A stretch of 44,169 nucleotides of DNA from Pholiota molesta (GCA_014925825.1 JACGCK010000311.1:1-44169); one strand, 5' to 3'; positions 10,265 to 20,456 are shown, counted from the stretch's first letter. Notes: generated by a model not told the origin, from the sequence alone. Numbers and translations: made by a program.

Positions 10265-11480
10265 ATGTCAGGTCTTGTACAACCTGAATTACCGCACTAC
10301 GTTCCTGCACCAATGACTCAAGCTGATTGTGAGTTTCTTCTTTCAGACGCTAAGGAGTGCTGAGTATCTGTGGCTGCAATCCTTCGATACATAGTGGAAT
10401 ATGCGGACCTTCCCATCATAGACTTGGCTGGGGCTGGGACACCAGAAGGGCGTATCGCTCTCGCTGCACAAATACGAGATGTGATATCGGTTCACGGCTT
10501 TTTCTACGTGATAAACCATGGATATACGCCTGAACAGGTGGGAGAATATCTGTCTATTTAAATTATGGGCAGATTGACATCATTGTGCCACCGGTGGACA
10601 GACCGAAAGAATATTTGACATTGCTGATATACCCTTTGCGCAAGTGGATGAGGCGGAAAAGCAGCTATATGAAGCTACAATGAAGAAGACTGGATCATAT
10701 CAGGGTTATAAGCTTCGCCAATATTGGGTAAGCCCATGATTTATGCATTTATGTCTGAACTGATGCTCAAAATTATAATACAACGAGCAGCACATTGCTA
10801 ACGGAGTTCGCGACCAATTGGAACATTACAATAGTGAGCTACACTCTCGCTTTTTAAAGATATATTGCCCACTTTGTTTCTATTATTTTTCAGTTAATCG
10901 CGATGTAACTAAACGACAGCACCCGGAAGTACTCAGACCTTTCATTCCTGAGATAGAGGCATTTGCACGTCATAACCATGAAGAGATATTGCACCCAATT
11001 CTGAGGTGAGCAGCTTATGTATGCTACATACTCGTTATGCATCTCAAGTTTGTTAATTTAGACTTCTAGCGCTTGGGCTGGAGCTCCCCGAAGAAACTTT
11101 GGTGAATTTGCATAACTATTCCGCTGTTGGAGAGACTTGGGGTGCGCGCTGTACTTTTTCTACGTGTTAATTATAAATGACGTGCTCATTCAACGTTCAA
11201 TTCCTAGTGCGCTTCATGAAATAGTAAGTGCTGTGCTATGACATCATCTTGCGTAGTACTTGTTATAATTCATCCCTGAAGTTACCCCAGATCCAAAGAG
11301 GATGAAATAAAAACGAACAATGTTTGGTTCAAAGGCCATACTGGTGAACATTATTCTTCTCCATGCTGAACATCTTTTTCAATAGCTCCATCAGACTTCG
11401 GAATTATCACTATATTATACAGTCAACCCGTCGCGGCCAAAGGGTATCGAAGAAGAGATCGTCAACGGTGTTGTTGTTAA
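10265..11480 (+). pseudogene. 2-oxoglutarate/Fe(II) oxygenase (isopenicillin N synthase-like), C-terminally truncated
   Basis: Exons: 10265-10328, 10395-10537, 10602-10727, 10791-10833, 10894-11005, 11062-11141, 11208-11223, 11282-11343, 11395-11480; 243 residues to the first stop. The N-terminal DIOX_N part is clear: ADLPIIDLAGAGTPEGR, VHGFFYVINHGYTPEQ, the KKTGSYQGYKLRQYW loop and LALGLELPEETLVNLHNYS. The core starts with VGETWVRFMKYYPRSKEDEI and reaches the iron motif GHTDFG, so the proximal His and the Asp are present. After LYSQPVAAK the frame runs into unrelated residues and a stop. The distal His and the Arg that binds 2-oxoglutarate, about 100 residues further on in intact members, are missing. 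No later exon restoring them was found up to 11.9 kb. An intact protein would oxidise a small molecule in the cytosol; this copy should be inactive. Confidence 0.72.
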
Positions 11481-11994
11481 ACATTATAACTAGGGGTAAG
11501 CCATGATGTGAATGCGAACTAAGTACCATCCACCTTGGGATTACGGATGCACAATTCTAAAGACACCTCAAGACATTGTCAGGATCCAGATCACCTTTAT
11601 CTATATTTTCTGCCTACTATGTATGTACACTCAGATATAAATTACAAATCGTGGTCTCACATTAGCGCTCGTGCTGGGCTGCGTTCGCATCAGCAACTTG
11701 AACTTGATCATTTTAGTTTCCAAAAACGGGGGAAAACTGGAAACTTTTTTGTCAAATTGCTGATGGGAGACGTTTGGGTTGTGGTCTAGGGCCGTAAGGT
11801 GTCTCTGTTGGCCTGGTATTTCCGCTCTTAATATAGGGTTTCTGAAAACCCGATTGGGGAACACCGTGCGCTGCCGACTCATGCACTGGAGGGCTATGCC
11901 GGACCATCTTATTAGAATCGAAAGGTTCAGGTTTGTGTGGGCTAATGCGATCCATGATTGCAATGTATGATTTTTTCCTGAGATATGCATGTGA
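11481..11994. other. Intergenic region, no gene
   Basis: This lies between the broken oxygenase and the small secreted protein gene. The open minus-strand frame here has no motif and overlaps the real gene's 3' end. I see nothing else. Confidence 0.5.
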
Positions 11995-12322
11995 TCAGTC
12001 AAGTGCGTGCTTATAGAGATACATTGCAAGGGCGTACATGGCGCGGGATATTCCCTTCATGGCTTTCTTCGCAGCTTCTTTTGCGTTCGGCTGACGAGCC
12101 TCCAGGCTTTGGACATCTCCGGCGTCAAAGCGAAGCACAAGCGGAGCGCCATCCAGCTCCAGACCTTCTCGTATCTGGGGGGACGTAAGTACAAGTGTGC
12201 ACTCTTGTGATGATAATACTCACCGCAAGGTCAGAGAAAGAGGATCTACGATCAATCGGGTATGCGAGAACGACGGCAGTCCACCATGTGGCCAGTAGAA
12301 AAGACAGTTGAAGAAATCTCAT
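11995..12322 (-). CDS. Small secreted protein A, precursor-like, 92 residues
   Basis: Exons on the minus strand: 12322-12224 and 12174-11995, joined by a 49-nt GT-AG intron in phase 0. Residues 1-20 form a signal peptide (MRFLQLSFLLATWWTAVVLA), followed by Tyr-Pro. The rest splits into a polar part (IREGLELDGAPLVLRFDAG), a LEAR motif at about 56-59, and a Lys/Ala-rich C-terminal helix (AKEAAKKAMKGISRAMYALA). There is no Cys. The product resembles a secreted precursor with a cationic amphipathic C-terminal peptide. It is a divergent paralogue of the protein at 20741-21367: same signal-peptide end, same intron position before Ile-Arg and same LEAR. Function is unknown; an effector, signalling or antimicrobial role is speculation. 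Confidence 0.75.
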
Positions 12323-13162
12323 GATTGGTGAGCGCTTCAGTGGGAGACAATAGATAGTACAGTGAAATGGAAAATCGAGCCAAGTCCGTCGCCAGGACAG
12401 ACAAGATTGTGGGAGTGAAAGACCAGCTCTGAAAAATGGACAAACGCTGGAATTGATCTTTATGTACGGCGCGATCTTGGCGCGATCATTCGACTGTTTA
12501 GAATAAGGATAGAATGATGCAGTACACTCTAAATACTACCCACAGTGCCATCGTGGGTGCCACTGTGGGTTTCCAACAATATCGCACGGTGATATACACA
12601 TTCCCGACAGAGAAACATCTGAATTTTGATTTCCTTATTCGAGATGACAGTGTACTCAAAACTTGAACCAAAAGTTCGAATTGAACTATCAACTAAGTTG
12701 ACGCTTGGTCGACACGAAGATACCCACTTCTTCTTGCCTTCTGGCATGTCTAAAATAAATGTATACAGTATTTAATACTGAATAACATCTGAGGCTGTAC
12801 GGTTCCCGAAAAAAGTCTTCTTCTACATCATTTGTAACAGTCGATCAAGCCTCCCGGCTTGTTCGTAGTTGCGCAACGCCTGTTTCTGTGCCCATCTGTA
12901 TCTTACTCCCTGTCAAAATCGATAATACGATATTCGCCAACGTGCTCATGACATGGGAAAACTTTTCCGCGACCGAAGATACGACTAACTTGAAAGTGTT
13001 GGATCCATAGAGGATGCTGGAGTACGGCATAATCGGTGGTCCTAATGTCAGGTGCACGAGTCTGTTAGCAGAGGATGTATACATTATATGAATCCAAGTA
13101 AACACTCACCGATCTTCTAATCTTTAAAACCAAAGGCACATAAGCAAATAATGATCACCCTT
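12323..13162. other. Intergenic region with an orphan exon-like frame
   Basis: This includes the promoter of secreted protein A, with GGCGCGATC repeated at about 12469-12487. On the minus strand, about 13045-12845, an open stretch (MPYSSILYGSNTFKLVVSSV and on, ending GTETGVAQLRTSREA and stop) is preceded by a CATTAG acceptor. It looks like a last exon but has no upstream exon with a start. I treat it as a gene remnant. Confidence 0.35.
12420..12432 (-). promoter_or_regulatory. 13-bp motif shared with the paralogue's promoter (copy A)
   Basis: AGACCAGCTCTGA on the plus strand (TCAGAGCTGGTCT in gene orientation) starts 98 bases upstream of the ATG at 12322. The identical 13-mer lies 91 bases upstream of the paralogous gene at 21367. 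In both, a C-rich stretch follows. It may be a shared transcription-start region or factor site. Confidence 0.5.
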
Positions 13163-13948
13163 CTAGTAAACGCCAGGTATGACGAAGTATGGAACCTCTT
13201 TCGCCCACTGCTCCCATCTCTCTCCGAACACCTTCCTTAGCGCATCGTCTTCTGCCTTCATTCGACGTAGGACGGTGTATACCGTCCCAAAAATGATCGC
13301 TTCAGCGTAAGTCAGCACAACTATCTTGCCTGCAACGGTGTCCCACAACCCAGACTCTCGCACCCACGAGCCCGGACTGAGCTGCCACAAAAACCAGCCG
13401 GGATGGGATATGAGGAAGCCCGTGTAGCTTGGGTGTCGCACAATCGAGTACGGCCCAGTGACAATTAATTGGTGGTCCTTTTGAATGCTGGCCTCGTACC
13501 GGAAAAAGCGCCCTAGGTATCGGTATGTCGTGAGCCTGATAAGTGTCCCGACGATAATCATGACGCCACCGAGCGCTGATAGTTTCGACAGCGCTAGTTT
13601 AGGAGGATCCCCTTCTGCCATAGTAAAGAGCGAGAGGATCGTTTCTGAAAATCTTGCAGAGGGATCATAGCATGCGAGGATGGTCGCGATTTCGGCAAAT
13701 GCAATAAACCACTGTAGGCACTGTGAATTTAGACGTGCGTATGCCTGCGTAAATGAGATGTTTCACGGGCGCCTACAACGTGTAGATCATACCACTGCAA
13801 TAGGGAGCACTGTACGAGTGTACCATTCTACGTCCATAGATGCTGTTTCGATACGTTCACTTCTTGGCGGCGGCGGCTGTGGAGGAGTGACGCATTTTTG
13901 AAAGGCCAAGGAGACAAGGAGAATTGCCGGAATCTTCGTTAATGACAT
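13163..13948 (-). CDS. Protein-S-isoprenylcysteine O-methyltransferase (ICMT/Ste14 family)
   Basis: Exons: 13948-13793 and 13720-13163, phase 0; 237 residues, normal for fungal homologues. The N-terminus is hydrophobic (MSLTKIPAILLVSLAF) and leads to the Pro-rich TPPQPPPPRSER block. Membrane segments follow (CLQWFIAFAEIATILAC; KLSALGGVMIIVGTLIR). The conserved methyltransferase core is clear: TGPYSIVRHPSYTGFLI with the family RHPxY motif, and a C-terminal MKAEDDALRKVFGERWEQWA. The enzyme sits in the ER membrane and methylates the prenylated Cys left after CaaX processing, as in Ras, Rho and mating pheromones. It works after the prenyltransferase, whose alpha subunit is encoded at 27080-28539. 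Mushroom genomes often carry several copies, so this need not be the housekeeping one. Confidence 0.87.
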
Positions 13949-14535
13949 TGCGCAGCGTTTACAAACGGTGGAAGGGCTGTGCTCGTACTTGATGTTGGAC
14001 GATAATTCTGCCACTTAGTTTGAAGGAAGGAGAAGGTGGCTGGAGCGTCGGTAACGATAAAACATAGCTGGCCAATCGCCCCACAACGCAGCAGTTTAAG
14101 TATCCGAATTCAACGCCCAGATCAGCCTGAATCTCGGCCACCGCAAGCCTCTTGGATCCCCAGAAGGCTTCGGGAGCCGGTTGCCGAGAGCACGGAGGCT
14201 ACATGCACCCTATGGATGCGGACCCGCGGTGGCTCTGTTTCAGGGCCCGAAGGTCTTCTGTGATTGAGAGAGAAAGATGAACAAGCTGACAGCCTGCAGG
14301 CCGCCGTATTGATATATCGAGTATGTTGTTGCACATTTGCCACGGCGGCCAGTCTGATAAGTATCCGAGTTCAAACGCCGATGTCACCCCTGCACACATT
14401 CCGCGGGAGTGCGGTCTGAATGAGAACAAATACATTTACATAAATATCTACCTATGTCGATCAGTAACGCAAATGTAAGGATAACAAGAAGGTCCGTGTA
14501 CCTGTTGGCCACAGACTAAGCGTTTCCCCGCTCGT
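13949..14535. other. Intergenic region upstream of ICMT
   Basis: No gene is supported. A 20-base segment at 14098-14117 (AAGTATCCGAATTCAACGCC) recurs with one change and one inserted base at 14359-14379. Confidence 0.5.
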
Positions 14536-17335
14536 CTATTCCGCGTCATCAATATCGAACACCGTCCTCATCAAGTGATCCGTCTTTCGCCCACTGTGCT
14601 TGATGAATCCCAAATAGTCAAGCTCGTGCAGGGCCCGTATGAAGCGTGCCTGGACCTGCACATTCCACTTCTCCTCGTCTTCCTCCACCGGCGACTCGAC
14701 CTGAGCGGGTTGGGGTGGCGCTTTCGCCTTCGCCTTCCCCCTCCCATACTTCTTGGGACTCTGGGTCGTCGCGACGGCGCGTCCCTTGCGTTGCTCCTGC
14801 CGCTGATCGTCCAAGACGGACTTGAACGACCCGAACCAGTCGTAGACGTTGATCATCTTGCTGCTGTCCAGGTACCGCTTGAAGAGGATACTCGTATCGG
14901 GGAGGTCCCGGATCGTGCGCGCGTCTGCTTCATGGCTGGGTTTCGTGGTGGGGTCGTCTGCGAACTCGTGGGGCGGAGTAGGCCAGCCAATAGAGAGGCG
15001 CGGATGGATGGGTTGATGAGCTAAATAATGGATTGTGAAGCTTTTGGCTGGAGGGGAGAGGCGAAGAAACCTACCTCAGCAGGAAACGGCGCGAGACCGG
15101 TGTACCATATTTCCCATAGAGCGCATTTCTCCAGAGGTTGTATCTTTTCGCTTGGAGAAATTCAGCACCAAAGTCAATAAAAGATATACATGGACCACAC
15201 ATACCTTATATAGCCGACTATCCAATCCCCAAAGTCCTCCGACACGGTAGCAAAGACGTCTTCGTTATCCGGATGTCGCGTCAACTCCATGCGCATGTTC
15301 GTGTTGTGCACTTTCGCCGGTTGCTCGGCGGAAGAAACGGCGATGGGGAGATTCTGGAGGAACTGGTAGATGCGGCTCAACACGGTCGTCAGTTCGTCGC
15401 GCTTCAGCTTCCTGTATTCGCGCGTACTGATCAAACAATACCCCAATTATCGGATTGGGTGAGCGGAGCCGCCTACCTAGCGATCATGCCGAGCTGCTTG
15501 ACGTCCTTCCCCAGACGGCCTTCAAGTAGGTGAATCATTGCAGTGCAAAGCCCGCCCCGTTTGCCGAGATCAGGGGACCAGTCCAGACCTCTGTACCCCT
15601 GCTCCTCCAAGATTGACTGGAGAAGTATCATGAGTTGGAAGCCTAATATCATGTTGATCATGCGACGACGGAATTCAGTGCGACTGGTGTTGATAGCGTT
15701 GATGGTCGAAGACGGGGAATCGTCGTCCATGTCTGTGTCTTCGTCGCTGCTTTCACTAAGCCTTACACGGTCCTGGAGAAATTCCAGGAAGGCAGAGGCC
15801 TTTGCGCTTGATAGAACCTTGATTGAAGGTGTGTCGTTAACGAGAGCGGTCAAGGGGTCCACACTGAAGTGCCTAAGGTGAGCCAACTGAGGAAAACATA
15901 TAGTCAATTAAATATTTTTTATGATATGGAGAGAAAATTTGCCTGGATGATGGTAAAGATAACATCGACCGAAGGATGGTAGCGGATAAAGTAATCTTGC
16001 AAATATTCGAGGATAGCGGGGCCGATCATTATGTCAGGTTGGAACTTTGTGTCGAAAAAGGTCTGTAGAGGAGTTAGAGCCGCTTTGCGAATTATAAGAC
16101 TCGGGGTATAACAGACTCTGAGCAACACTTCTTGCAAGATTCTCGCTCCCGATGGAGCAGCGAAATTTCGCATGCGTAAGAGTGATAGCGTAGCACGGGG
16201 ATAGGTTATGTTCAGATAATTCGACAGGGGGGATGTCATCGAAAGTAAAAAGACGAGAGGGAGATCGGATATTTGTCCGCTGAAAATAGGTTAATATGGT
16301 GAGATATTCCGAATAAGAGGAGGCACTGAGGTACCTGCAGATATAAAAGATGTCCTGCATAACCACTGGGTCGAATTGCTCGAAGTCGTGCAGGATAATG
16401 ACAAGGTTTGGTTTCGTGTCTGAAGCTACTTGGTTGGGTAAGTTATATTCTTCTAACCATTGCGCACCCTACGTACCTTGAATGTTTACCCATGATTTGT
16501 ACCATGCCACCAAATATTTTATGTCATAATTAGCGAGGGAGGTTGTAGGTTTTCGTTTGACTATGGCTCGTCAATTTACCTATGATATCGGGGGAAATGG
16601 AGTAGAAAGCATACCAGTTTCCTCCATTTGTTCTTTGTTCACAAAGCCAGATATGATAGCACGCATTCCAGCTGCTATAGTGGGCACGTCTCCAGGATAT
16701 AAGTGGATAGCCAAACATCTGGCACCCCCCTCGGCGTAAATTTCGTCATCCTCCTCCAGCGTAGATGTTATGCTGTCCAAAAGGTTCGACCCAAGGCTCG
16801 GATCTGCAAAGAAATGAGAAAGACCGAGAATGGCTAACAGAAGGAAGACAAACTGGTGAGGGAAATGACTGGTAGCTCCGGGTAGGGTAGTCCGGGGAGT
16901 GTATTCAAGTAGGATTCTTTTACTTCTTTTACTACATCCTTGACGGACGCGTCTTGCAGCTCGTGCACAATTTCCTGTTGAAGATTCAGCGGTTTGATCA
17001 AATACGCAGTTACGAGTTACATACCTGCATTCTTCGAAAACATTTATTCCATGCAGATCTATACGCCTCAAATCTTAGTTCCCGGCCATTGTCGAGGTCT
17101 CGATCTTCATAGTAGGACTTTGGCATTAATTTTGGCTGGTGATTCTTGTTGCCTACGTTCGTGATATTGTAATCAGGCGTCTTCGAATGGCTTCAGAAAT
17201 AGGTAACGCACCTTGCGGTGCATATGGGATGCAGAACGTTGTCTATAGGCCGTAAGATACCGTAAGCTCAGTACGGTAGTTTGTCAAAAGCTTGGAGCCT
17301 ACCTGGGTAACATCATCCAGATTTGGATCGTTCAT
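14536..17335 (-). CDS. ORC3: Origin recognition complex subunit 3, 12 exons, one frameshift
   Basis: Minus-strand exons: 17335-17303, 17242-17212, 17152-17025, 16974-16854, 16803-16615, 16560-16477, 16428-16335, 16279-15943, 15886-15477, 15426-15205, 15150-15075, 15020-14536. The product would be about 736 residues. Family marks are MNDPNLDDVTQTTFCIPYAP at the start, RFEAYRSAWNKCF, PNLVIILHDFEQFDP (the AAA+-like Walker B region) with VVMQDIFYIC, TLSLLRMRNF, VIFTIIQLAHLRHF, EKIQPLEKCALWEIWYTG, NPSIRASLLAGLLRP and a C-terminal winged-helix part ending LMRTVFDIDDAE. ORC3 helps load the MCM helicase at origins in the nucleus. The intron at 15887-15942 has a GC donor. In the last exon one C is missing in the coding-strand run (14970-14973), shifting the frame after LLRP. 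An upstream in-frame ATG at 17398 would add 21 residues. Confidence 0.85.
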
Positions 17336-17368
17336 TTCAGAGAAAACCAAGAGTGCAACGAGAGAGAG

Positions 17369-17374
17369 ACGCGT
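17369..17374. promoter_or_regulatory. ACGCGT element 1 upstream of ORC3
   Basis: ACGCGT (the MluI cell-cycle box, bound by MBF in yeasts) starts 34 bases upstream of the ORC3 ATG at 17335. A second copy lies at 17439-17444. MBF sites control G1/S genes including replication genes, which fits ORC3; use in this fungus is inferred. Confidence 0.4.
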
Positions 17375-17417
17375 CTCGCGTTCAATCTTTGTCAGCATGC
17401 TCCTTGGAAATCACAAT

Positions 17418-17425
17418 TCACGTGA
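17418..17425. promoter_or_regulatory. TCACGTGA palindrome in the ORC3/NOSIP divergent promoter
   Basis: This lies 83 bases from the ORC3 start and 116 from the NOSIP start, so it could serve both genes. It has the same CACGTG core as before HFI1 and DBP4. Confidence 0.4.
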
Positions 17426-17438
17426 TCTGTGACGAGTA

Positions 17439-17444
17439 ACGCGT
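17439..17444. promoter_or_regulatory. ACGCGT element 2 in the ORC3/NOSIP divergent promoter
   Basis: This is the second MluI-box core, about 104 bases upstream of ORC3 and 97 bases upstream of the NOSIP gene. Two copies within 76 bases of a replication gene suggest cell-cycle control. Confidence 0.4.
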
Positions 17445-17540
17445 CGAATCACCCTGTGCCTGACATTGAACACCAACTTGAACCTCTCCACCACATACCC
17501 CGCAGACAACACCTACAGCCGACGATACGCCCTCAAGAAA

Positions 17541-19016
17541 ATGACGAAACATAGCAAGAACAATACAGCGTCGTCCATCTTTACCTATGCGGAGTACAAG
17601 AGGCTGGATTATGGAACTAAAAAGGTACGCCCAGTTTCATAGAAACCTACAAGCAATATATCTGATTCCAAGCCTCCGTTCTGAAGCAACGTTTAGGCAA
17701 TGAATCCATGCGCGTCTTCGATGCATGTGCACTATGTCTTAACCGAGCCCGGGAGCCGTTAGTATGCCAAGAAGGGCATCTATTCTGCAAGGAATGCGTG
17801 TACACCGATCTATGTCAGTCTCCGTCGTCGGATTTCACACACGCTCTAATCCAATCCTAATATCCTATCTATTTGTGTAGTAACGCAAAAGACGAACCTT
17901 AAGCGCCAAAAAGCGAAGCTCGAAGCGCTCAAAAAGGAAGCAGAAGAAGAGCGGGCGCGGGCGAGGGAGGCGGCGCGAGAGCGTGTCCTGCTAGACTTCG
18001 AGCGTGGGCAGTTAGGTCTTGGCAATGCCTCTGGTTTGGGAAGCGGGGTTGGAGCCAGGGCAGAAGCAATGAAAAACAACGGCAAAGGGAAAGAGAGCGC
18101 AACAACTCCTGATAGCGATGAAAGTAAGCCGTCCAGTCTACCATTCGTATTGCAATGTCCGTTCTCATCCACACTTCAAAGAAACCGGCTCCAAACGAAA
18201 ACAGCCCTCCGAATCATCATCGGCATCGTTCACCTTCTCCGCATCCACGGTATCCGCTCTGCAAGAACAAGCCGAGCAAGCCGCGCTCAAAAAGCTCGAG
18301 GAGGAGCAGGCGGAGCGGATGAAGGCCAAGCTCCCCGATTTCTGGCTGCCGTCCCTCACACCGACGCATACCGCCAATGCTAGTGTAAAAGCCGGTCAGC
18401 CGGAGACGCTCGAGGATGCGCAAGCGCAAATGGATGTTGCAAAGACTGTTTGTAGAGGGGGCGCCTCAAATTCGGCACATCTTCTTTCGTGAGTGTCTTC
18501 GACTGCTTGGCAGCTTTGAATGTCATTAAATATGGTTTGTTTCCAGTATGAAGAACCTCATACCCGTTAAATTCACGCTTTACACCCCCTCATCATCGTC
18601 CTCCGCTTCCACCTCGACACCAACGGAAGAGTCCATGGCCAAAAAGGAGGATCCTGAACCTATGTGCCCTTCATGCAAGAAACGACTATCAAATAGCACT
18701 CTGTTATTCCGTACGTTACCCGCCCCATTCTTCCCTCATAGTCAAATGAACGCTCATCAACGCAAAATAGTATGTAAACCATGCGGCCATGTCACTTGCA
18801 AGACATGTACCGATACACTCGTCCGACCGTCCAAGCAATGTATTGTTTGCGATGTAAAATTGAAGGATAAAGATGTCATTGAGCTGAAACGTGAAGGTAT
18901 GTCATGCTATAATTTTTTTATTGGACGTATTCTGAAGTTGAAATCGCACAGGAACTGGCTTTGCGGGTGGCGGTTTGGCAGAAACGTCTAAAGCTGGAAT
19001 AGCATTCCAAGGATAG
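17541..19016 (+). CDS. NOSIP-family RING/U-box protein (putative E3 ubiquitin ligase), 7 exons
   Basis: Exons: 17541-17624, 17687-17813, 17881-18123, 18182-18488, 18547-18710, 18771-18896, 18952-19016; 371 residues. The N-terminus has the NOSIP zinc-finger: FTYAEYKRLDYGTKKQRLG, then CALCLNRAREPLVCQEGHLF with CKECVYTDLLTQK. A charged coiled coil covers about 75-115 (Glu/Ala/Arg-rich). The second half has FWLPSLTPTHT, MKNLIPVKFTLY, and a C-terminal U-box/RING-like fold: CPSCKKRLSNSTLLF, CKPCGHVTCKTCTDTLVRPS, QCIVCDVKLKDKDVIEL and GTGFAGGGL. The human homologue is an E3 ligase; fungal members are nuclear and tied to RNA processing. It shares a 205-bp divergent promoter with ORC3. The exon 4-5 join sits in the least conserved stretch. 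Confidence 0.88.
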
Positions 19017-19230
19017 TTTGTAATTTCAGAGACGCTGTGCACACCAATTCCATATATACTTCCAGATACTTGCTATGATTGTTTTCTTATTTAAGTCTCC
19101 TTATGATGCAAAGATGCTGCCTCAAGTTGCGTGCTATCAACGACGAGATAGATGCAATCCAAATGCAGAGTATACAAGCAAATCAGCAGTGAGTACATCG
19201 AAACATGAAAGAGAATGAAATCTAAAAGTG

Positions 19231-20456
19231 TCAAGCCTCCTTTCTCCGTTTCCGCGGTCCCTCGAAGTCGTCGTCTTCGTCCGCATCGCCATCCTCCTCT
19301 CCAGCTCCCGCCTTCAGACCCTTCATCTTCCTCGTCTGGAGCTTGCCCAAATCCTGCTTGCCCACATGCACCCGCCCGCGCAGATCGCCCATCTCGTCCA
19401 CCTCCATATTCTTCTTCCGCTTCCCCAGCCCCTTCTCCACGTCCGTCTTCTTCACCTTCGGGCGCTTCATCGCCTGCTTCAGCAGCTCCGCGTCCGCGGC
19501 CTGGTGGCGGCGCAGCACGAGGTCGAGCGCGGGGCCCATCGGCGTGAGCTCGACGCGCGGGATGCGCGTGCCCGACGCCAGCAGCTTGAGCGTGTACGCG
19601 CGGAGGTGCACCTTCGGGAAGTGCGCGGTGTCCTCGGCGGGGGCGCCGGCGGGGAGGGGCCGCGAGGCGTACGCGGCGGCGGTGGCGGTGGTGTTCAGCG
19701 TGCTCGGGGTGGGCGCGCAGGAGACGCTGATGACGTGCTCGAGGCCCGGGAGGCAGATGGAGTCGATCTCTTCGCCGTTGAAGAAGTCGATGAGCATGGA
19801 TTTGAGCTGGATGAAGCGCGGGTGGGTGTCGAAGAGTTCCGAGGCGAAGTGCATTAGTGGTTTGTGCCCTGGTGTGGATTTTGGGGTCTATAGGGAGGAA
19901 TGAGATGTTAAAGGGAATATAAAATAAGGAGTTGGGGATCGCAGACGTACTTTGAATTCAGCCATTCCCTTCCAGTTCTCCACTCCTACTTCCGTCATAT
20001 CTAGCACCTTCCCATCGAACATCCGCACAAAGGTCAGGCCATGAGGCCTCTTTTTCGTCGTCTGTCCAACAACAAACATCGACGCATCATTTTTGCCCGC
20101 CCAGAACTCTAATGAAGAAACAGAAGTCGTCGTAGCATCGAAAGGATGGATCGGGTTTTTCTTGTTGAACGCAATGGCGTTGGGCCGCTTCAGAGCCATC
20201 TACAAGGGCCGTTAGAGCCAAACCATATATGAATCATGGAGAGCTACGCACCAGCTCCTTCATAACATTGTTCAGCACTTCCCCGTGTGCGTTCCCTTTA
20301 CGAAGATGGCCGTCCGGGGATCTTCGATTTCTTTTGGCTGACGTGCGTCCAGGACCCGCTTTGAGCGCGCATTTTTAGGTTTTCTAGGTGGGTAGCCAGA
20401 TCATTAGGACGAGCTGAGGATTTAAAAAAGGCGTAGGCTTACATTGTGCGCAACAT
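19231..20456 (-). CDS. RPF2: Ribosome biogenesis protein RPF2 (Brix domain), one frameshift
   Basis: Minus-strand exons: 20456-20443 (only 14 nt), 20383-20252, 20199-19951, 19887-19231. The start MLRTIKPKNARSKR and the following DARQPKEIEDPRTAIFVKGT are typical of Rpf2. The Brix domain continues with MALKRPNAIAFNKKNPIHPF, KKRPHGLTFVRMFDGKVLDM and SEIFDT-like ASELFDTHPRFIQLKSMLID. The tail from about residue 270 is basic and acidic by turns, nucleolar in type. Rpf2 works with Rrs1 to recruit the 5S RNP to pre-60S particles. In exon 2 the coding-strand run GGGG (20281-20284) lacks one base: THTG should continue EVLNNVMKEL but reads into a stop. Restoring one base gives 351 codons with all later phases correct. 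The gene ends 214 bases from the convergent NOSIP gene. Confidence 0.88.

Noticed and set aside
14575..15024. Long plus-strand open frame over the ORC3 last exon
   Set aside because: It is antisense to a clearly conserved ORC3 exon and has no motif; GC-rich exons often leave the opposite strand open.
19228..19857. Plus-strand open frames of up to 209 codons over RPF2
   Set aside because: They are shadows of the RPF2 last exon, with Arg/Gly/Ala-rich composition and no family match.
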